NCBI GenBank assembly: GCA_965226945.1
Contig: OZ245717.1
Location: 248,001-312,000, forward strand
Direction of reading: 5' to 3'
Length of the DNA: 64,000 nucleotides
Source of the DNA: SYLG01 sp965226945
GTDB taxonomy: Bacteria > Planctomycetota > Planctomycetia > Gemmatales > Gemmataceae
The notes under the pieces are model-generated. The model did no database searches. It worked only from the letters and a program-made list of their open reading frames with translations, and was not told where the DNA came from. Position numbers and translations under genes: made by a program. Below, piece by piece: positions 26,301 to 35,254 of this stretch (the stretch's first letter is position 1; every line of letters begins with the position of its first letter).

Positions 26301-28689
26301 ATTTTTCGACCGGCACGACCCGCTCTTCCGCACCGAACACCGATTCCGCCAGCGATCTGGTGGCGTTTCTGATGATGTCCAACGCACGATTTTGATCGGT
26401 CTTGGTTTGCCTGGATGGAATCTCCCATTCCCCTTCCTTGACCTTTTTCGCATCTCCCTTGAGATTCGATTGATCCAGGACATCGACCGCCGGCTTGTTT
26501 TCGCCGCGACTTCGGGTCGTTTCCCCGGCCACGACCGCCTTCTTGGGCATGTGTAAAGACCGCTTTTCCAGGCCCGATGCAGCGTCCCAAAGCTTGATGA
26601 TTCCTCCCCTATCGCCGCTGGCGAGCATCGCTCCGTCGGACGAGTAAGCGAGGCTATTGGGGATTTCCGCGTGGCCCATGAGCTCTCTGAGAATGTCGCC
26701 GCTAAGCACATCGTGCAGCCGCACGATCTTGTCTGTGGTGGCGATCGCCACGGTCTTGCCATCTGGCGCCTGCGCCATCGCCGTGACCGGGTAAAAGGCC
26801 CGGTTCGCGTTGTGATAGGTCTGCAAAAGCTTCCCATTGGCGACATCCCAGCGTTTCGCGGTTTTGTCGGCCGAACCGCTGATGAGGGTCTTGCCATCCG
26901 GCACCCAAACGAGGGAGCTGAGCGCCCCACGATGTTCGCCGATGGTTGCTTCAACTCGCTTGGTTTTCCGATCCCAAATTTGCACGACCGCATTGGAGGT
27001 GGCGCTTGCCAGAAGATCGTCATCCGTCGGCGAGAAGGCCAGGGAATTGATCATGGAGCCGAAGGGAGTGGGCACGCCATCGACACGGAAGCGATCAATC
27101 ACCGAACCGGTACGCGCATCCCAGAGCATGATCACCCCTTCCCAAGATCCGGTCGCGATCGTCGTCTCATCGGAAGAAATGGCAATGGCCTCGATTTCAC
27201 GCTCGTGGCCGCGCAGCATCAACTTCTGCTGACCCTTTTCCAGATCCCACACGCGCACCGTTCGATCTTTACCACCGCTTGCCGCAATCTTGCCGCTTTT
27301 CGAAATGGCAATCGTATACACCATGTCGGTGTGGCCCGCTAGCGACCAGCGTTCACTTCCCTGCTTCCAGTCCCAGATTTTGACGATTTTGTCGAGGCCG
27401 CCGCTGGCCAGCCACCGTCCATCGGCCGAGAAGGCAAGCCCGTTGACCCCGATGGCATGGCCCTTCAACTCGCCGATCGCCTCGCCTGTTTCGACGCTGC
27501 GCAGCCGAATCGTTCCCCCGAATTCACCACAGGCAAAGGTTTTGCCATCGGGCGCCATGGCGATGCAGCGCGTGCCGGGAATGGCTTTTTGAGCCGCCAG
27601 CTTTTTGCCACTTTCCAGATCCCAAATGAATAGTTGACAAGGCTTCGTGGAATGAGAACCGGTGGTAATCAGCTTGGTCTGATCGGGAGTGATGGCCAGG
27701 CCCAGCACGTCTTCCTCGATCATCGGCCAAAGTAATTTACCCGGCGGCTGAAAGACCAGCGCCTCGTCCAGTCCCAGCGCCGCTCCTGCCACGGGCGTCT
27801 TTTCCCTGGGCGCCCTCATGGGCGACATCATGATGCTCGCGCCGCCTGCAAGCACCGCCAAACCGATGAGCAGAGCTCCCACCGCCTTGACCTTGGCGAT
27901 CGTCATCGTCTGAATGATGCCGCTGGCCAGGGTCGTCGCCGCGGGAGAAACCGATGCGACGCCCGCCCCCGCCTTGAGCGCCACAGGCGCCAGCACGGCC
28001 TGTACGGTAAAGGGCACCGACAGACTTGCCGTCGAAGCGAGCAAATAACCGGGCGCCAGCGCGGTCGCCGTAAGCGCAGCCGAGAGCGCGACCCCGCGCC
28101 TTGCCAGCCGGCTTTGCAGCAACTTGCGCGCATTGGCCAGCCGGCTGGAAACGGTTCCCTCTTTCCAGCGCAGTTCTCGCGACGCTTCCGCTTTGCTCAT
28201 TCCTTGCAAGCAGCAAAGAATAAACGGCGCCCGGTATTTCACCGGCAACGCGATCACTTCCTCATCAAGAATTTTCTGTAGTTCGCGGCACGCCGCGGCA
28301 CTCCAGGCCGCTTGTTCTTCGGGCGTGGGAACCGTCTTATGTTCGCGCACCTGGCGGATCGCCGCGGTTTGGCGGGCTTTCATCGCGGTGCGGTAGGCGA
28401 CCCCATAAAGCCAGCTACCCACGGCATCGACCTTGGCGATCGACGCCGCCTTGCGCGCGAGCACCAGAAACACGGCCTGGAAGGCATCTTCAGCGTCTTG
28501 GTCCTGCTGCAAAATCCGCCGGCAAACGTTCCACACGGTCTGCCGGTGCCGGCCGACCAGTTCGGCAAAGGCCGTTTCATCCCGCCCGCGCACAAATTGC
28601 TTCAAGAGGAATTCGTCGCTGGTGCGTTTTGCGGTCTCGGAGACGACCTGGTCCTGAGTCGCCGAGTGAGAAGAAGAGAGAGAGGTCAC
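23305..28689 (-). CDS. giant ECF sigma factor/WD40/zinc-ribbon fusion, paralogue 1
   Basis: A 1,794-residue fusion. Residues about 25-95 are sigma region 2 (FAELVGRHRQTVWNVCRRIL, DAEDAFQAVFLVLARKAASI); about 140-200 are sigma region 4 (LPVKYRAPFILCCLQGMSKA, WKEGTVSSRLANARKLLQ). Two hydrophobic stretches follow (about 205-245 and 265-290), then a very long WD40 array with repeated SPDG...GG.D..I..WD units, a membrane helix near residue 1,700 (VGAVAAVGLFGFAGLVAYRQ) and a C-terminal zinc ribbon (CSGCGKTLKG...KCPHC). Planctomycete ECF sigma factors with long C-terminal extensions are known; the WD40 part may sense or bind partners across the membrane. A close paralogue lies directly upstream. Confidence 0.9.
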   Translation of the reverse strand: MTSLSSSHSATQDQVVSETAKRTSDEFLLKQFVRGRDETAFAELVGRHRQTVWNVCRRILQQDQDAEDAFQAVFLVLARKAASIAKVDAVGSWLYGVAYRTAMKARQTAAIRQVREHKTVPTPEEQAAWSAAACRELQKILDEEVIALPVKYRAPFILCCLQGMSKAEASRELRWKEGTVSSRLANARKLLQSRLARRGVALSAALTATALAPGYLLASTASLSVPFTVQAVLAPVALKAGAGVASVSPAATTLASGIIQTMTIAKVKAVGALLIGLAVLAGGASIMMSPMRAPREKTPVAGAALGLDEALVFQPPGKLLWPMIEEDVLGLAITPDQTKLITTGSHSTKPCQLFIWDLESGKKLAAQKAIPGTRCIAMAPDGKTFACGEFGGTIRLRSVETGEAIGELKGHAIGVNGLAFSADGRWLASGGLDKIVKIWDWKQGSERWSLAGHTDMVYTIAISKSGKIAASGGKDRTVRVWDLEKGQQKLMLRGHEREIEAIAISSDETTIATGSWEGVIMLWDARTGSVIDRFRVDGVPTPFGSMINSLAFSPTDDDLLASATSNAVVQIWDRKTKRVEATIGEHRGALSSLVWVPDGKTLISGSADKTAKRWDVANGKLLQTYHNANRAFYPVTAMAQAPDGKTVAIATTDKIVRLHDVLSGDILRELMGHAEIPNSLAYSSDGAMLASGDRGGIIKLWDAASGLEKRSLHMPKKAVVAGETTRSRGENKPAVDVLDQSNLKGDAKKVKEGEWEIPSRQTKTDQNRALDIIRNATRSLAESVFGAEERVVPVEKSVEDLQNSLMLAFAPDGKEILVANGENTITRWDIATGTEADAIKSSYPGNWAMALSADGATLVLGNEKGKMEFFDLASRKRRLEVEAHKGAVRALAASSTGMVASGGEDGLVKVWDLASGALVQSYQDRRGECQSLVFSPGGRLLAHGGRGGDLIVRDLISGRVCGVVFAHDAGFRAGVRLDRSGVTGLVFDPDGQSMLSCGTDRKVLRWTGLPTITPIVSLPGHAGGNSFAQFSPGGERFAAGGATDGTVTLWSKTLMPAKPAQHERLGTYWDVAYSPEGSTVAVGSQTQLILMDAARGNIRRTINVNQPVCTVAFAPDGKKIALGTGDWAKPEVPGDCVIFDAWQGKMIARINGHKQRLLRVQFSPDGTTLATSCRDKIIRLWDAESGKLKGEYPEQQQAVKGMAYLPDGRLVTAGYDATIRFLDPATLKETRRIPGGMAMASLAVSPDGKMLITAESSAVGSGPGRIVLWNVAAGKEIVRLKGHDCRILGVAFTPDGRGVVAAGGTSSSHGEINYWDLESGEHRASKRTPTNWIDAVAVSPDGLKVASASVTGLHFWNLSWTHREREWAAHTGGVTAGLFADQGRTLITGGKDRTIAFWETRSGNQNATLSGHKGPVRALARDAQGKILCSAGEDGMIKVWDFASKNEIMSFQAQQKLACLAVAPDGNTIASGGARGGQLGSLVLWDQVTRQAASPEMPVEGAIGSLAYSPDGTMLAGCVVTDQGGMIVVWDAKTKKVLVALPVKDVQTLAFSSDSKVLTAAQGAGGKGHGKIWVWETVTWQGRPEFNGHTQVVAQSAFSPDGGVIASAGADKTIALWPLGDRDFGVRGRPSGYLVGSPTTVDLALPSAPDGQPRSRSGIPVWTGGNEGGDGAAPGSRLKTVLTVGAVAAVGLFGFAGLVAYRQSSKKRKAMALANAAEPTSNSAPAKAENREASLSYDPGVKTDSKPSSTDPARTMAIPCSGCGKTLKGTEGLIGKKVKCPHCQATLVFQETLS

Positions 28690-28734
28690 GGCACTTACCT
28701 GCCCTTCAGCCTAACCGTGGCGGATGGTTCCTGA

Positions 28735-28778
28735 CCTATAGTGCCGCGTTCTTGCGAATTGGGTCCAAGAATTTTACA
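28735..28778 (-). promoter_or_regulatory. conserved promoter-like element upstream of sigma/WD40 paralogue 1
   Basis: Read on the minus strand it contains GTAAAATTCTT, then ACCCAATTCGC, then CGCGGCACTATAGG at constant spacing. The same three blocks occur at 34695-34738 before the second paralogue, while the surrounding bases differ. It ends about 46 bp before the start codon, where a promoter would be expected. CCAATT with CTATAG about 16 bp later could be the -35 and -10 boxes; autoregulation by the ECF domain is an inference. Confidence 0.55.
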
Positions 28779-29206
28779 ACTCGATTCACCCCCCGACCGC
28801 ACCGCCTCTTGCGCCAAGGCCATTTTGATCTGCTGTGGGCGGCATGTCGAAAGCCTGCTCGCATGATTTTCGCGAGCAGAATCAGGACCGAAAAATTCAT
28901 TTCCACGCGGAGACGCGGAGTCGCGGAGGAACAAAATCAAAGCGGTGGCGTCAGCCCCGTGATTCCGATGACCGTTCTGTGGATGACGGCTCTCGCCATC
29001 GTCGGCATCGAAGAACTTTCTCACTCAGCGAGACAGAGGCCGCGGAGATAAGAATACACCTGTGAGGAATTCAAACAGGGCGCAGGATCATTCACGTGAT
29101 CCCCTATTCAGCGAAACGGACCAGAAGTTACATCCCATTCACCAGTCCAAGCCACCTTCACCGCCTGACCCATCAACGCAAGTCCCTGATAAAAAACACT
29201 ACAAAC
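28779..29206. other. intergenic region between the two sigma/WD40 genes
   Basis: No gene is supported here. It holds an 8-bp-arm hairpin at 28855-28879 (CTGCTCGC/GCGAGCAG), a degenerate copy of the dispersed CGCGGAGACGCGGA repeat near 28907-28930, and a copy of the GCGGTGGCGTCAGCCCCGTG repeat near 28946-28972. Confidence 0.5.
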
Positions 29207-29255
29207 CGAACGAGAAAATGAAACAAGGATGCGCCGCCGCAGCAGGCGCATCCTT
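29207..29255 (-). terminator. probable rho-independent terminator of paralogue 2
   Basis: A perfect 11-bp stem (AAGGATGCGCC at 29225-29235 and its complement at 29245-29255) with a 9-base loop lies 22 bp after the stop of the second sigma/WD40 gene. On the minus strand the stem is followed by TTGTTTCATTTTC, a T-rich tail. Position and structure fit an intrinsic terminator that separates the two paralogues into independent transcripts. Confidence 0.7.
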
Positions 29256-29276
29256 GGACCAATCGAATTCCCTTAA

Positions 29277-32200
29277 TCACCCCACCTTCCCCTGAAACAC
29301 CAGCATCGTCTGGCAATGCGGGCATTTCACCTTCTTCCCAATCAGCCCCTCATTCCCCTTGAGTACCTTTCCGCACCGCGAACAAGGAATCGAAATTGAG
29401 AATGTGGTCGCGTCCACCTTCTCCTTCGCGGCCGGCTTTGGATCTTCCTTCGAAGCAAGCCCTCCAGCAATCGACGAAGGAGAATTCCCCGCCACTGTAT
29501 TCACCGTCGTGATCCTTTGTTTGCGAAGAAATTGCCGGTACGCCACCCACCCGGCAACCACGACCAAACCGACCACCACCACCATCCCCGCCGCCAGCGC
29601 GATCTTCAGTCGTGACCCCGCAGGCGCCCCCTCCTCCTCGGCACCCTGGCTCATCCAAACAGGAATTCCTCCGCCGCCCGTCTGCGCGCTGTCCGTATTT
29701 TCGAACCTCGGCACCTTCAGCGCAGGCACCAACGCCAAAGCGGGTCCACTCTTAATCCGCTTCCCCAAATCTCGATCACCGATCGGCCAGAGATTGATCG
29801 TGTCCTCCTGCCCGGCCGACGCGATCACACTCCCTTCGGGAGAAAACGGGACATCAAGCACCGCCTTGTCATGTCCGGTGAACTCCGCGCGTCCTACCCA
29901 GGTCGCGGTATCCCAGACCCAAATCTTGCCGTGTCCCAACCCCGTCTTCGCCTGCCCCGCCGTCAATACCTTGCCGTCGGGCGAAAAGGCGATCGCCCCT
30001 ACTTTCTCTAGTGGCAAGGTCCTGAGCAACTTCCGCGACCGTGCATCCCAAACCGTGACCGTTGCGCTCTTGTCCGTCCCGGCCGAAGCGGCGAGCATGG
30101 CTCCATCGGGAGAATAAGCCAGCGAATGGATGACCCCATCCACCTGGATTTCCCGCACCGCGGGCGGTTGCGACGCCAGATCCCAAAGAAGCAATCCATT
30201 GGAATTTTTCTCCTTGAGCTGACCACCGCTTGCAAGCGTCTTGCCGTCAGGCGCTAGCGCAAGGCTCACGACCTTGCTCATCGCTTTCGAGGAATCCGCA
30301 AGTGTTGCCGTTTCCTGATGGGTGGCTAAATCCCAAACCTTGATCTCGCCATCTTCGGCGGCACTATAAAGCGTTTTTCCCATGGGTAGGGCGGCCAGGC
30401 TACGCACGGGACTCTTATGCCCATGCATGATGGCAGTGCGCTCGCCGCTTCGTGGATTCCAGAGCGCGATCAATCGGTCGCTACCGGCCGTTGCCAGAGT
30501 TTTGCCGCCGTCCACGAAAAGCCCGGCAAGCGTGCCAATGGGGTGAGCCGCCCAATTCCTTTCCCGGTGAACCCAGGAAAGGTTCCAGAAGTTGAACCCG
30601 GCGATCGAAGCGGTCGCCACCTTGAGGCCATCGGGAGAAATGGCCACGGCATCGATCCAGTTGGTCAAACTGCGTTTCGATCCTCGGTGTTCTCCGGTCG
30701 TCAGGTCCCAGTAATGAATTTCCCCATGCGAGGTGGCCGTACCGCCGACCGCAATCAACCCGCTCATTTCCGGGGTGAACGCCACACCCAGAATGCGGCA
30801 ATCATGCCCCTTGAGCCGAGTCAGTTGCCTGCCGCTGGATGCATCCCAAAGAACAATTCGACCTGAACCGCTGCCCACGGCCGGGGCCTCGCCCGTGACC
30901 AGGTATTTGCCATCGGGAGAGACATCGAGCGATGCCAGCGACATGCCCGCCGCAATCTTTCTGATTTCCTTGAATGTCGTCGGATCCAAAAAACGGATGG
31001 TGGCGTCAAAGTTGGCGGTCACAATCGTTCCGTCCGGAAGGAAATCCAAGCCCTTGGCAGCCCCCTCTGTTTGAGGAAACACACCTTTGAGCTTGCCCGA
31101 CGGAATCTCCCAAAGCCGGATGATCTTGTCGGCGCACGAGGTCGCGAGCGTCGCACCATCGGGTGAAAACTGGACGCGAAGTAAACGCTGCTTGTGTCCC
31201 GGCAAGCGCACAAGCACCGCGTTGCTCGTCGCGTCGAAAAGCACGCATTCGCCCGCGACCTCCGGCTTGGTCCATTCGCCGGTGCCCCCCGCGATGTACT
31301 TGCCATCGGGAGAATAAGCCACCGTGCAAACCGGGAGTGGAAGACTTTGCACACTTTGAATGTTTCCCTTGATCGCATCAATCGTCAGCAATTGGTTTTG
31401 GCTACCCACGGCGACCGTTCGCCCATCGGGAGAGAACGCGACATCCCAGTAGGTTCCCGGCCGGACATGATGGGGTGGCCGGGCGGACATGAGTGCCTTG
31501 TCCCACACGTTGACGGTGCCATCGGCCCCACCCGTGGCGAATAAATCCCCTGTGGGCGAGAAACGGGCGAATGAGGTTCCTCCGGCATGTCCGAGTAGAT
31601 TCACCGGAGATGCAATCGACGGCACCCCTCTCCACCTTAGGGCTTTTCCGTCGCTACCGGCGCTGAGCAAGGACTGCCCATCGGAATCGAACGACAGTCC
31701 GGTGACCCCGGTGCGCTGACCTGCCTTGAGACCTGAACTGGAGTCCATCCTCGAAAGCGGTTCGTGGCTTAGCACCACGGCGCACACCTGACCAGAAAGC
31801 AGATCGGTCACCACAACGTTGCCGCGCCTCCCGCCATTGGCGAGCAATCGGCCCCCAGGAGAAAATGCGAGCAATTGGCCGCCTCCCATACCGTCGTGGT
31901 ACATCTGCAGCATGGATGCGCTGGCCAGGTCCCAAAGCTTGATCAAGCCGTCCTGGCCCGTGCTGGCGAGCATGCCGTTCTCCGACATGGCCAAGGCACG
32001 AATGGCTCCCGCGTGTGCCGAGATTTCGTTACGAGATTTGCCCGTGGCCAGGTCAACCAGGTCGATCTTGCCGGCGTCGCCGGCAATCACCAGGGTCGCC
32101 CCGTCCCGGGAAAGCGCCAGGGACCTGATCGCCTGGTTCGATCCCGCAAGCGGAGTCCTTTCCGTGCCAGTGCTGACATCCCAACGGGTGACCACCGCTT

Positions 32201-34649
32201 CCCCGCTCGCGCTCATGAGCACTTTCCCATCGGGAGAGAAAACAAGCGAAGAAATGAATTTCGAGTTTCTTTGCGCCTGATCTTCTTCCTTGTCGTGAAT
32301 CATTGCATCGCTTGGATTTCTTCCTTTCGTCTCCATTTTTTCCGCAACGATCACTCTTGGCCTGGGAACATCACGCACCATTTCTTTGGCTTTTCTATCG
32401 TTTTTATTTTTTTTGTTATTTTCTTTATTATCCTCTTTATTATTCTCTTTGTTTTCTTGATTGATCTCGCTGGGTTCAATGCGCTTGGACTGCTTGCGAA
32501 GAGTTCGCTTTTCTCGACCTGAGGCTTGATCCCAAACCTTGACGGCGCCGCCCGTGTCGGCGCTCGCGACCATCGTGCCATCGGCAGAAAAGGCCAGGCA
32601 GTTGGGGACCTCGTCGTGCCCTTTGAGTTCCGAGAGAATCGCTCCGTTTTGGGCGTCGTGAAGCCGTACGATTTTGTCCGCCGTTGCCACGGCAACCGTT
32701 TTTCCGTCTGGCGCATGCGCCAGCGCGGTAACCGGGGCAAAATCCCGGTTGGCATTGTGGAAGGTCCGGACCAGTTCCCTCTTTTCCGCGTTCCAGCGTT
32801 TGGCGGTGCGATCCGAACTGCCGCTGACCAGCCACTTCCCGTCTGGACTCCAGGCCAAGGAAGAAACGGCCTCGCGGTGCCGGCCGACCGTGGCCTTGAT
32901 TTTCTTCTCCTTCAGATCCCAAAGATGGATCTCGCCGTAGGCATTTCCCACAGCCAGCGTGTTATCGTCGTTCGGGGAAAAGGCCATCGTGTTGATCATC
33001 GAACCGACAAACGGCTGCCCCGAAACTTCCTTGAAAGTTCCCGTGGATTTGCCGGTCGCCGCATCCCACAGCATGAGGACTCCGTCCCAAGATGCCGTCA
33101 CGATGGTTTTTTCATCCGAGGAAATGGCGACCGATTCGATGTCCTGGGCGTGGCCGCGCAAAATCGCCTTTTCCTTGCCCGTTTCCAGATCCCAAACGCG
33201 GGCGATATGGTCTCTGCCGCCGCTCACCGCGAATTGGGAGTTTTTCGAAACGGCAATCGTGTAGATCATGTCGGCGGCACCAACGAGCGACCAGCGCTCC
33301 TTACGCGCTTTCCAGTCCCAAACCTTCACAACCTTGTCGAGGCCGCCGCTGACCAACCACTTGCCATCGGCGGAAAACGCCACCGCATTGACGCCGACCG
33401 CGTGCGCCTTCCACTCGGCGATCTCCTGGCCGGTTTCGGCATCGCGAAGGCGAATCGTTCCTGCAAATTCTCCGCAAGCGAAGGTTTTTCCATCAGGAGC
33501 CATGGCGATGCAGCGCGTCCCAGGAATGCCGCTTTGCGTTGCCAGCCTTTTTCCATCCGCCAAGTCCCAAATGATCAACGGACAGGGCGCGGTCGATCTG
33601 GATCCAGTCGTGATCAGTTTCCTGCCATCGGGCGTGAGCGCAAGGGTCACGACCTGCTCCTCAATCACCGGCCAGAGGGAGATTCCCGGATACTGGAAAG
33701 TCATCGCCTCGTCGACGCCAAGGGACCCGAGCATTCCCGATTCGCCGACCGGGGCTGGCTGCGCCGACGGCAAGTTCGCAAGGACTCCCACACCGCCGGC
33801 GAGGGCGGCCAGCGCAAGTAACGCGGCGGCCGCCACTCCCTTGAACTGGGCGATCGCCATCGCCTGGATCATGCCATGGGCCAGCGTCGCCGCGGCCGGT
33901 GTCACGGCCACTCCCGCATGGACGGCCGCGGGAGCGAGTACCGCCTGCACCGTAAAAGCCACCGACAGCGAGGAACCTGCCGCGAGCAACGGCGCTGGCG
34001 CCAGCGCGGTCGCCATCAGCGCCGCCGAAAGCGCGACGCCTCGACGCGCGAGCCGGTTTTGCAGCAGTTTGCGCGCCAGCGCCAACCGGCCCGAGACCGA
34101 TCCTTCCTTCCACCCCAGTTCCTCTGCCGCTTCCGACTTGCTCATCCCCTGCAAGCAGCAAAGCACAAACGGCGCGCGGAATTTCACCGGCAGGGCAAGC
34201 AGTTCTTCATCGAGGATTTGTTGCAATTCGCGGCAGGCGGCGGTGCTCCACGCGGCCTGCTCTTGCGCCGACGGCGTGGACTCCTTTTCGCGCACCTGGC
34301 GAATCGCCGCGCTTTGCCGGGCCTTCATCGCGGTGCGGTAGGCGACTCCATAAAGCCAACTACCCACGGCATCGACCTTGGCGATCGACGCCGCCTTGCG
34401 CGCGAGCACCAAGAACACCGCCTGAAAGGCATCTTCAGCATCTTGATCTTGCTGCAAAATGCGCCGGCACACATTCCACACCGTCTGCCGGTGCCGGCCG
34501 ACCAGTTCGGCGAAGGCCGTTTCATCGCGACCGCGCAAGAATTGCTTCAAAAGGAAGGCATCGCTTATGCGGGCGGGTGCCTCTGCCAAGGTTTGATCAT
34601 GACTCGCCAAAGGCGATTGCACGGAAGAGGAATTCACAGGAGAGGTCAC
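29277..34649 (-). CDS. giant ECF sigma factor/WD40/zinc-ribbon fusion, paralogue 2
   Basis: A 1,790-residue protein with the same architecture as its downstream neighbour: sigma region 2 (about 25-95), sigma region 4 (about 140-200; VSGRLALARKLLQNRLARRG), hydrophobic segments at about 205-300, a long WD40 array, a membrane helix near residue 1,690 and a zinc ribbon (CSRCGKVLKG...KCPHC). The sigma and zinc-ribbon ends are nearly identical between the two, the WD40 parts less so, which points to an old tandem duplication. Odd feature: around residues 730-760 an Asn/Lys-rich linker (ENKENNKEDNKENNKKNKN) is encoded by AT-rich DNA at about 32395-32465, unlike the rest of the gene. Confidence 0.9.
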   Translation of the reverse strand: MTSPVNSSSVQSPLASHDQTLAEAPARISDAFLLKQFLRGRDETAFAELVGRHRQTVWNVCRRILQQDQDAEDAFQAVFLVLARKAASIAKVDAVGSWLYGVAYRTAMKARQSAAIRQVREKESTPSAQEQAAWSTAACRELQQILDEELLALPVKFRAPFVLCCLQGMSKSEAAEELGWKEGSVSGRLALARKLLQNRLARRGVALSAALMATALAPAPLLAAGSSLSVAFTVQAVLAPAAVHAGVAVTPAAATLAHGMIQAMAIAQFKGVAAAALLALAALAGGVGVLANLPSAQPAPVGESGMLGSLGVDEAMTFQYPGISLWPVIEEQVVTLALTPDGRKLITTGSRSTAPCPLIIWDLADGKRLATQSGIPGTRCIAMAPDGKTFACGEFAGTIRLRDAETGQEIAEWKAHAVGVNAVAFSADGKWLVSGGLDKVVKVWDWKARKERWSLVGAADMIYTIAVSKNSQFAVSGGRDHIARVWDLETGKEKAILRGHAQDIESVAISSDEKTIVTASWDGVLMLWDAATGKSTGTFKEVSGQPFVGSMINTMAFSPNDDNTLAVGNAYGEIHLWDLKEKKIKATVGRHREAVSSLAWSPDGKWLVSGSSDRTAKRWNAEKRELVRTFHNANRDFAPVTALAHAPDGKTVAVATADKIVRLHDAQNGAILSELKGHDEVPNCLAFSADGTMVASADTGGAVKVWDQASGREKRTLRKQSKRIEPSEINQENKENNKEDNKENNKKNKNDRKAKEMVRDVPRPRVIVAEKMETKGRNPSDAMIHDKEEDQAQRNSKFISSLVFSPDGKVLMSASGEAVVTRWDVSTGTERTPLAGSNQAIRSLALSRDGATLVIAGDAGKIDLVDLATGKSRNEISAHAGAIRALAMSENGMLASTGQDGLIKLWDLASASMLQMYHDGMGGGQLLAFSPGGRLLANGGRRGNVVVTDLLSGQVCAVVLSHEPLSRMDSSSGLKAGQRTGVTGLSFDSDGQSLLSAGSDGKALRWRGVPSIASPVNLLGHAGGTSFARFSPTGDLFATGGADGTVNVWDKALMSARPPHHVRPGTYWDVAFSPDGRTVAVGSQNQLLTIDAIKGNIQSVQSLPLPVCTVAYSPDGKYIAGGTGEWTKPEVAGECVLFDATSNAVLVRLPGHKQRLLRVQFSPDGATLATSCADKIIRLWEIPSGKLKGVFPQTEGAAKGLDFLPDGTIVTANFDATIRFLDPTTFKEIRKIAAGMSLASLDVSPDGKYLVTGEAPAVGSGSGRIVLWDASSGRQLTRLKGHDCRILGVAFTPEMSGLIAVGGTATSHGEIHYWDLTTGEHRGSKRSLTNWIDAVAISPDGLKVATASIAGFNFWNLSWVHRERNWAAHPIGTLAGLFVDGGKTLATAGSDRLIALWNPRSGERTAIMHGHKSPVRSLAALPMGKTLYSAAEDGEIKVWDLATHQETATLADSSKAMSKVVSLALAPDGKTLASGGQLKEKNSNGLLLWDLASQPPAVREIQVDGVIHSLAYSPDGAMLAASAGTDKSATVTVWDARSRKLLRTLPLEKVGAIAFSPDGKVLTAGQAKTGLGHGKIWVWDTATWVGRAEFTGHDKAVLDVPFSPEGSVIASAGQEDTINLWPIGDRDLGKRIKSGPALALVPALKVPRFENTDSAQTGGGGIPVWMSQGAEEEGAPAGSRLKIALAAGMVVVVGLVVVAGWVAYRQFLRKQRITTVNTVAGNSPSSIAGGLASKEDPKPAAKEKVDATTFSISIPCSRCGKVLKGNEGLIGKKVKCPHCQTMLVFQGKVG

Positions 34650-34694
34650 GGCACTTCCCTACCCTTCAGCCAACCCAGGACGGACAATTTCCGC

Positions 34695-34738
34695 CCTATA
34701 GTGCCGCGACATGGCGAATTGGGTATAAGAATTTTACG
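34695..34738 (-). promoter_or_regulatory. conserved promoter-like element upstream of sigma/WD40 paralogue 2
   Basis: On the minus strand it reads GTAAAATTCTTATACCCAAT, then TCGC, six variable bases and GCGGCACTATAGGG. It shares all three blocks with the element before paralogue 1 and lies the same distance from the start codon. See the finding for how to test it. Confidence 0.55.
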
Positions 34739-34920
34739 ATTTGCCGCAAAGGGTTGCCCATGGGGCGCCGTCTGCCTGGATCCGTTTTCTCGTAGGGTGA
34801 AGAAGAAGAATTTTTTCACGCGGAGACGCGGAAGGCGCGGAGAGAGGAAAACAGCAGAGCACCAAGTACCCGAAACGGAAGTCACCCCGACCTGCCCCAA
34901 TTTCGCCTGGCCTCACCCAA
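34739..34920. other. upstream spacer with dispersed repeat
   Basis: Part of an 839-bp gap between paralogue 2 and the CAP-domain gene. A copy of the CGCGGAGACGCGGA-type repeat lies at about 34815-34850 (TTTTCACGCGGAGACGCGGA). No gene seen. Confidence 0.5.
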
Positions 34921-35254
34921 CAGTCAGTTCCCGTCACCAGTCAGTTAGGCGAGCGCGGCGGCGTCAGCCCCGTGATTCTAATGACCTCCCACTGCCTACA
35001 ACCATTCAAAACACTCAACCAAAATTCACCAGTCCAACGATCGCCCTCACCCAACAGTCAGTCCCAGTCACCCGTCAGCTAGGCGAGCGCGGCGGCGTCA
35101 GCACCGTGATTCTAAAGACCTCCCACTGTCTACAACCATTCAAAACACTCAACTAAACTTCACCAGTCCAACGATCACCCGGCCCCTACAGTCTGTTCCA
35201 GTCACCAGTCCGTTAGGTGAGCGGAGCGGCGTCAGCCCTCCGGTTCTTCAATCG
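34921..35254. repeat. 134-bp tandem repeat, about 2.5 copies
   Basis: Units begin at 34921, 35055 and 35189, each with CAGTCAGT or a close variant, then a copy of the GCGAGCGCGGCGGCGTCAGC repeat, ACCTCCCACTG and CAACCATTCAAAACACTCAA. The third unit is partial and ends in the CGGTTCTTC form of the dispersed repeat. It appears non-coding; reading frames across it look like chance. Confidence 0.8.
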
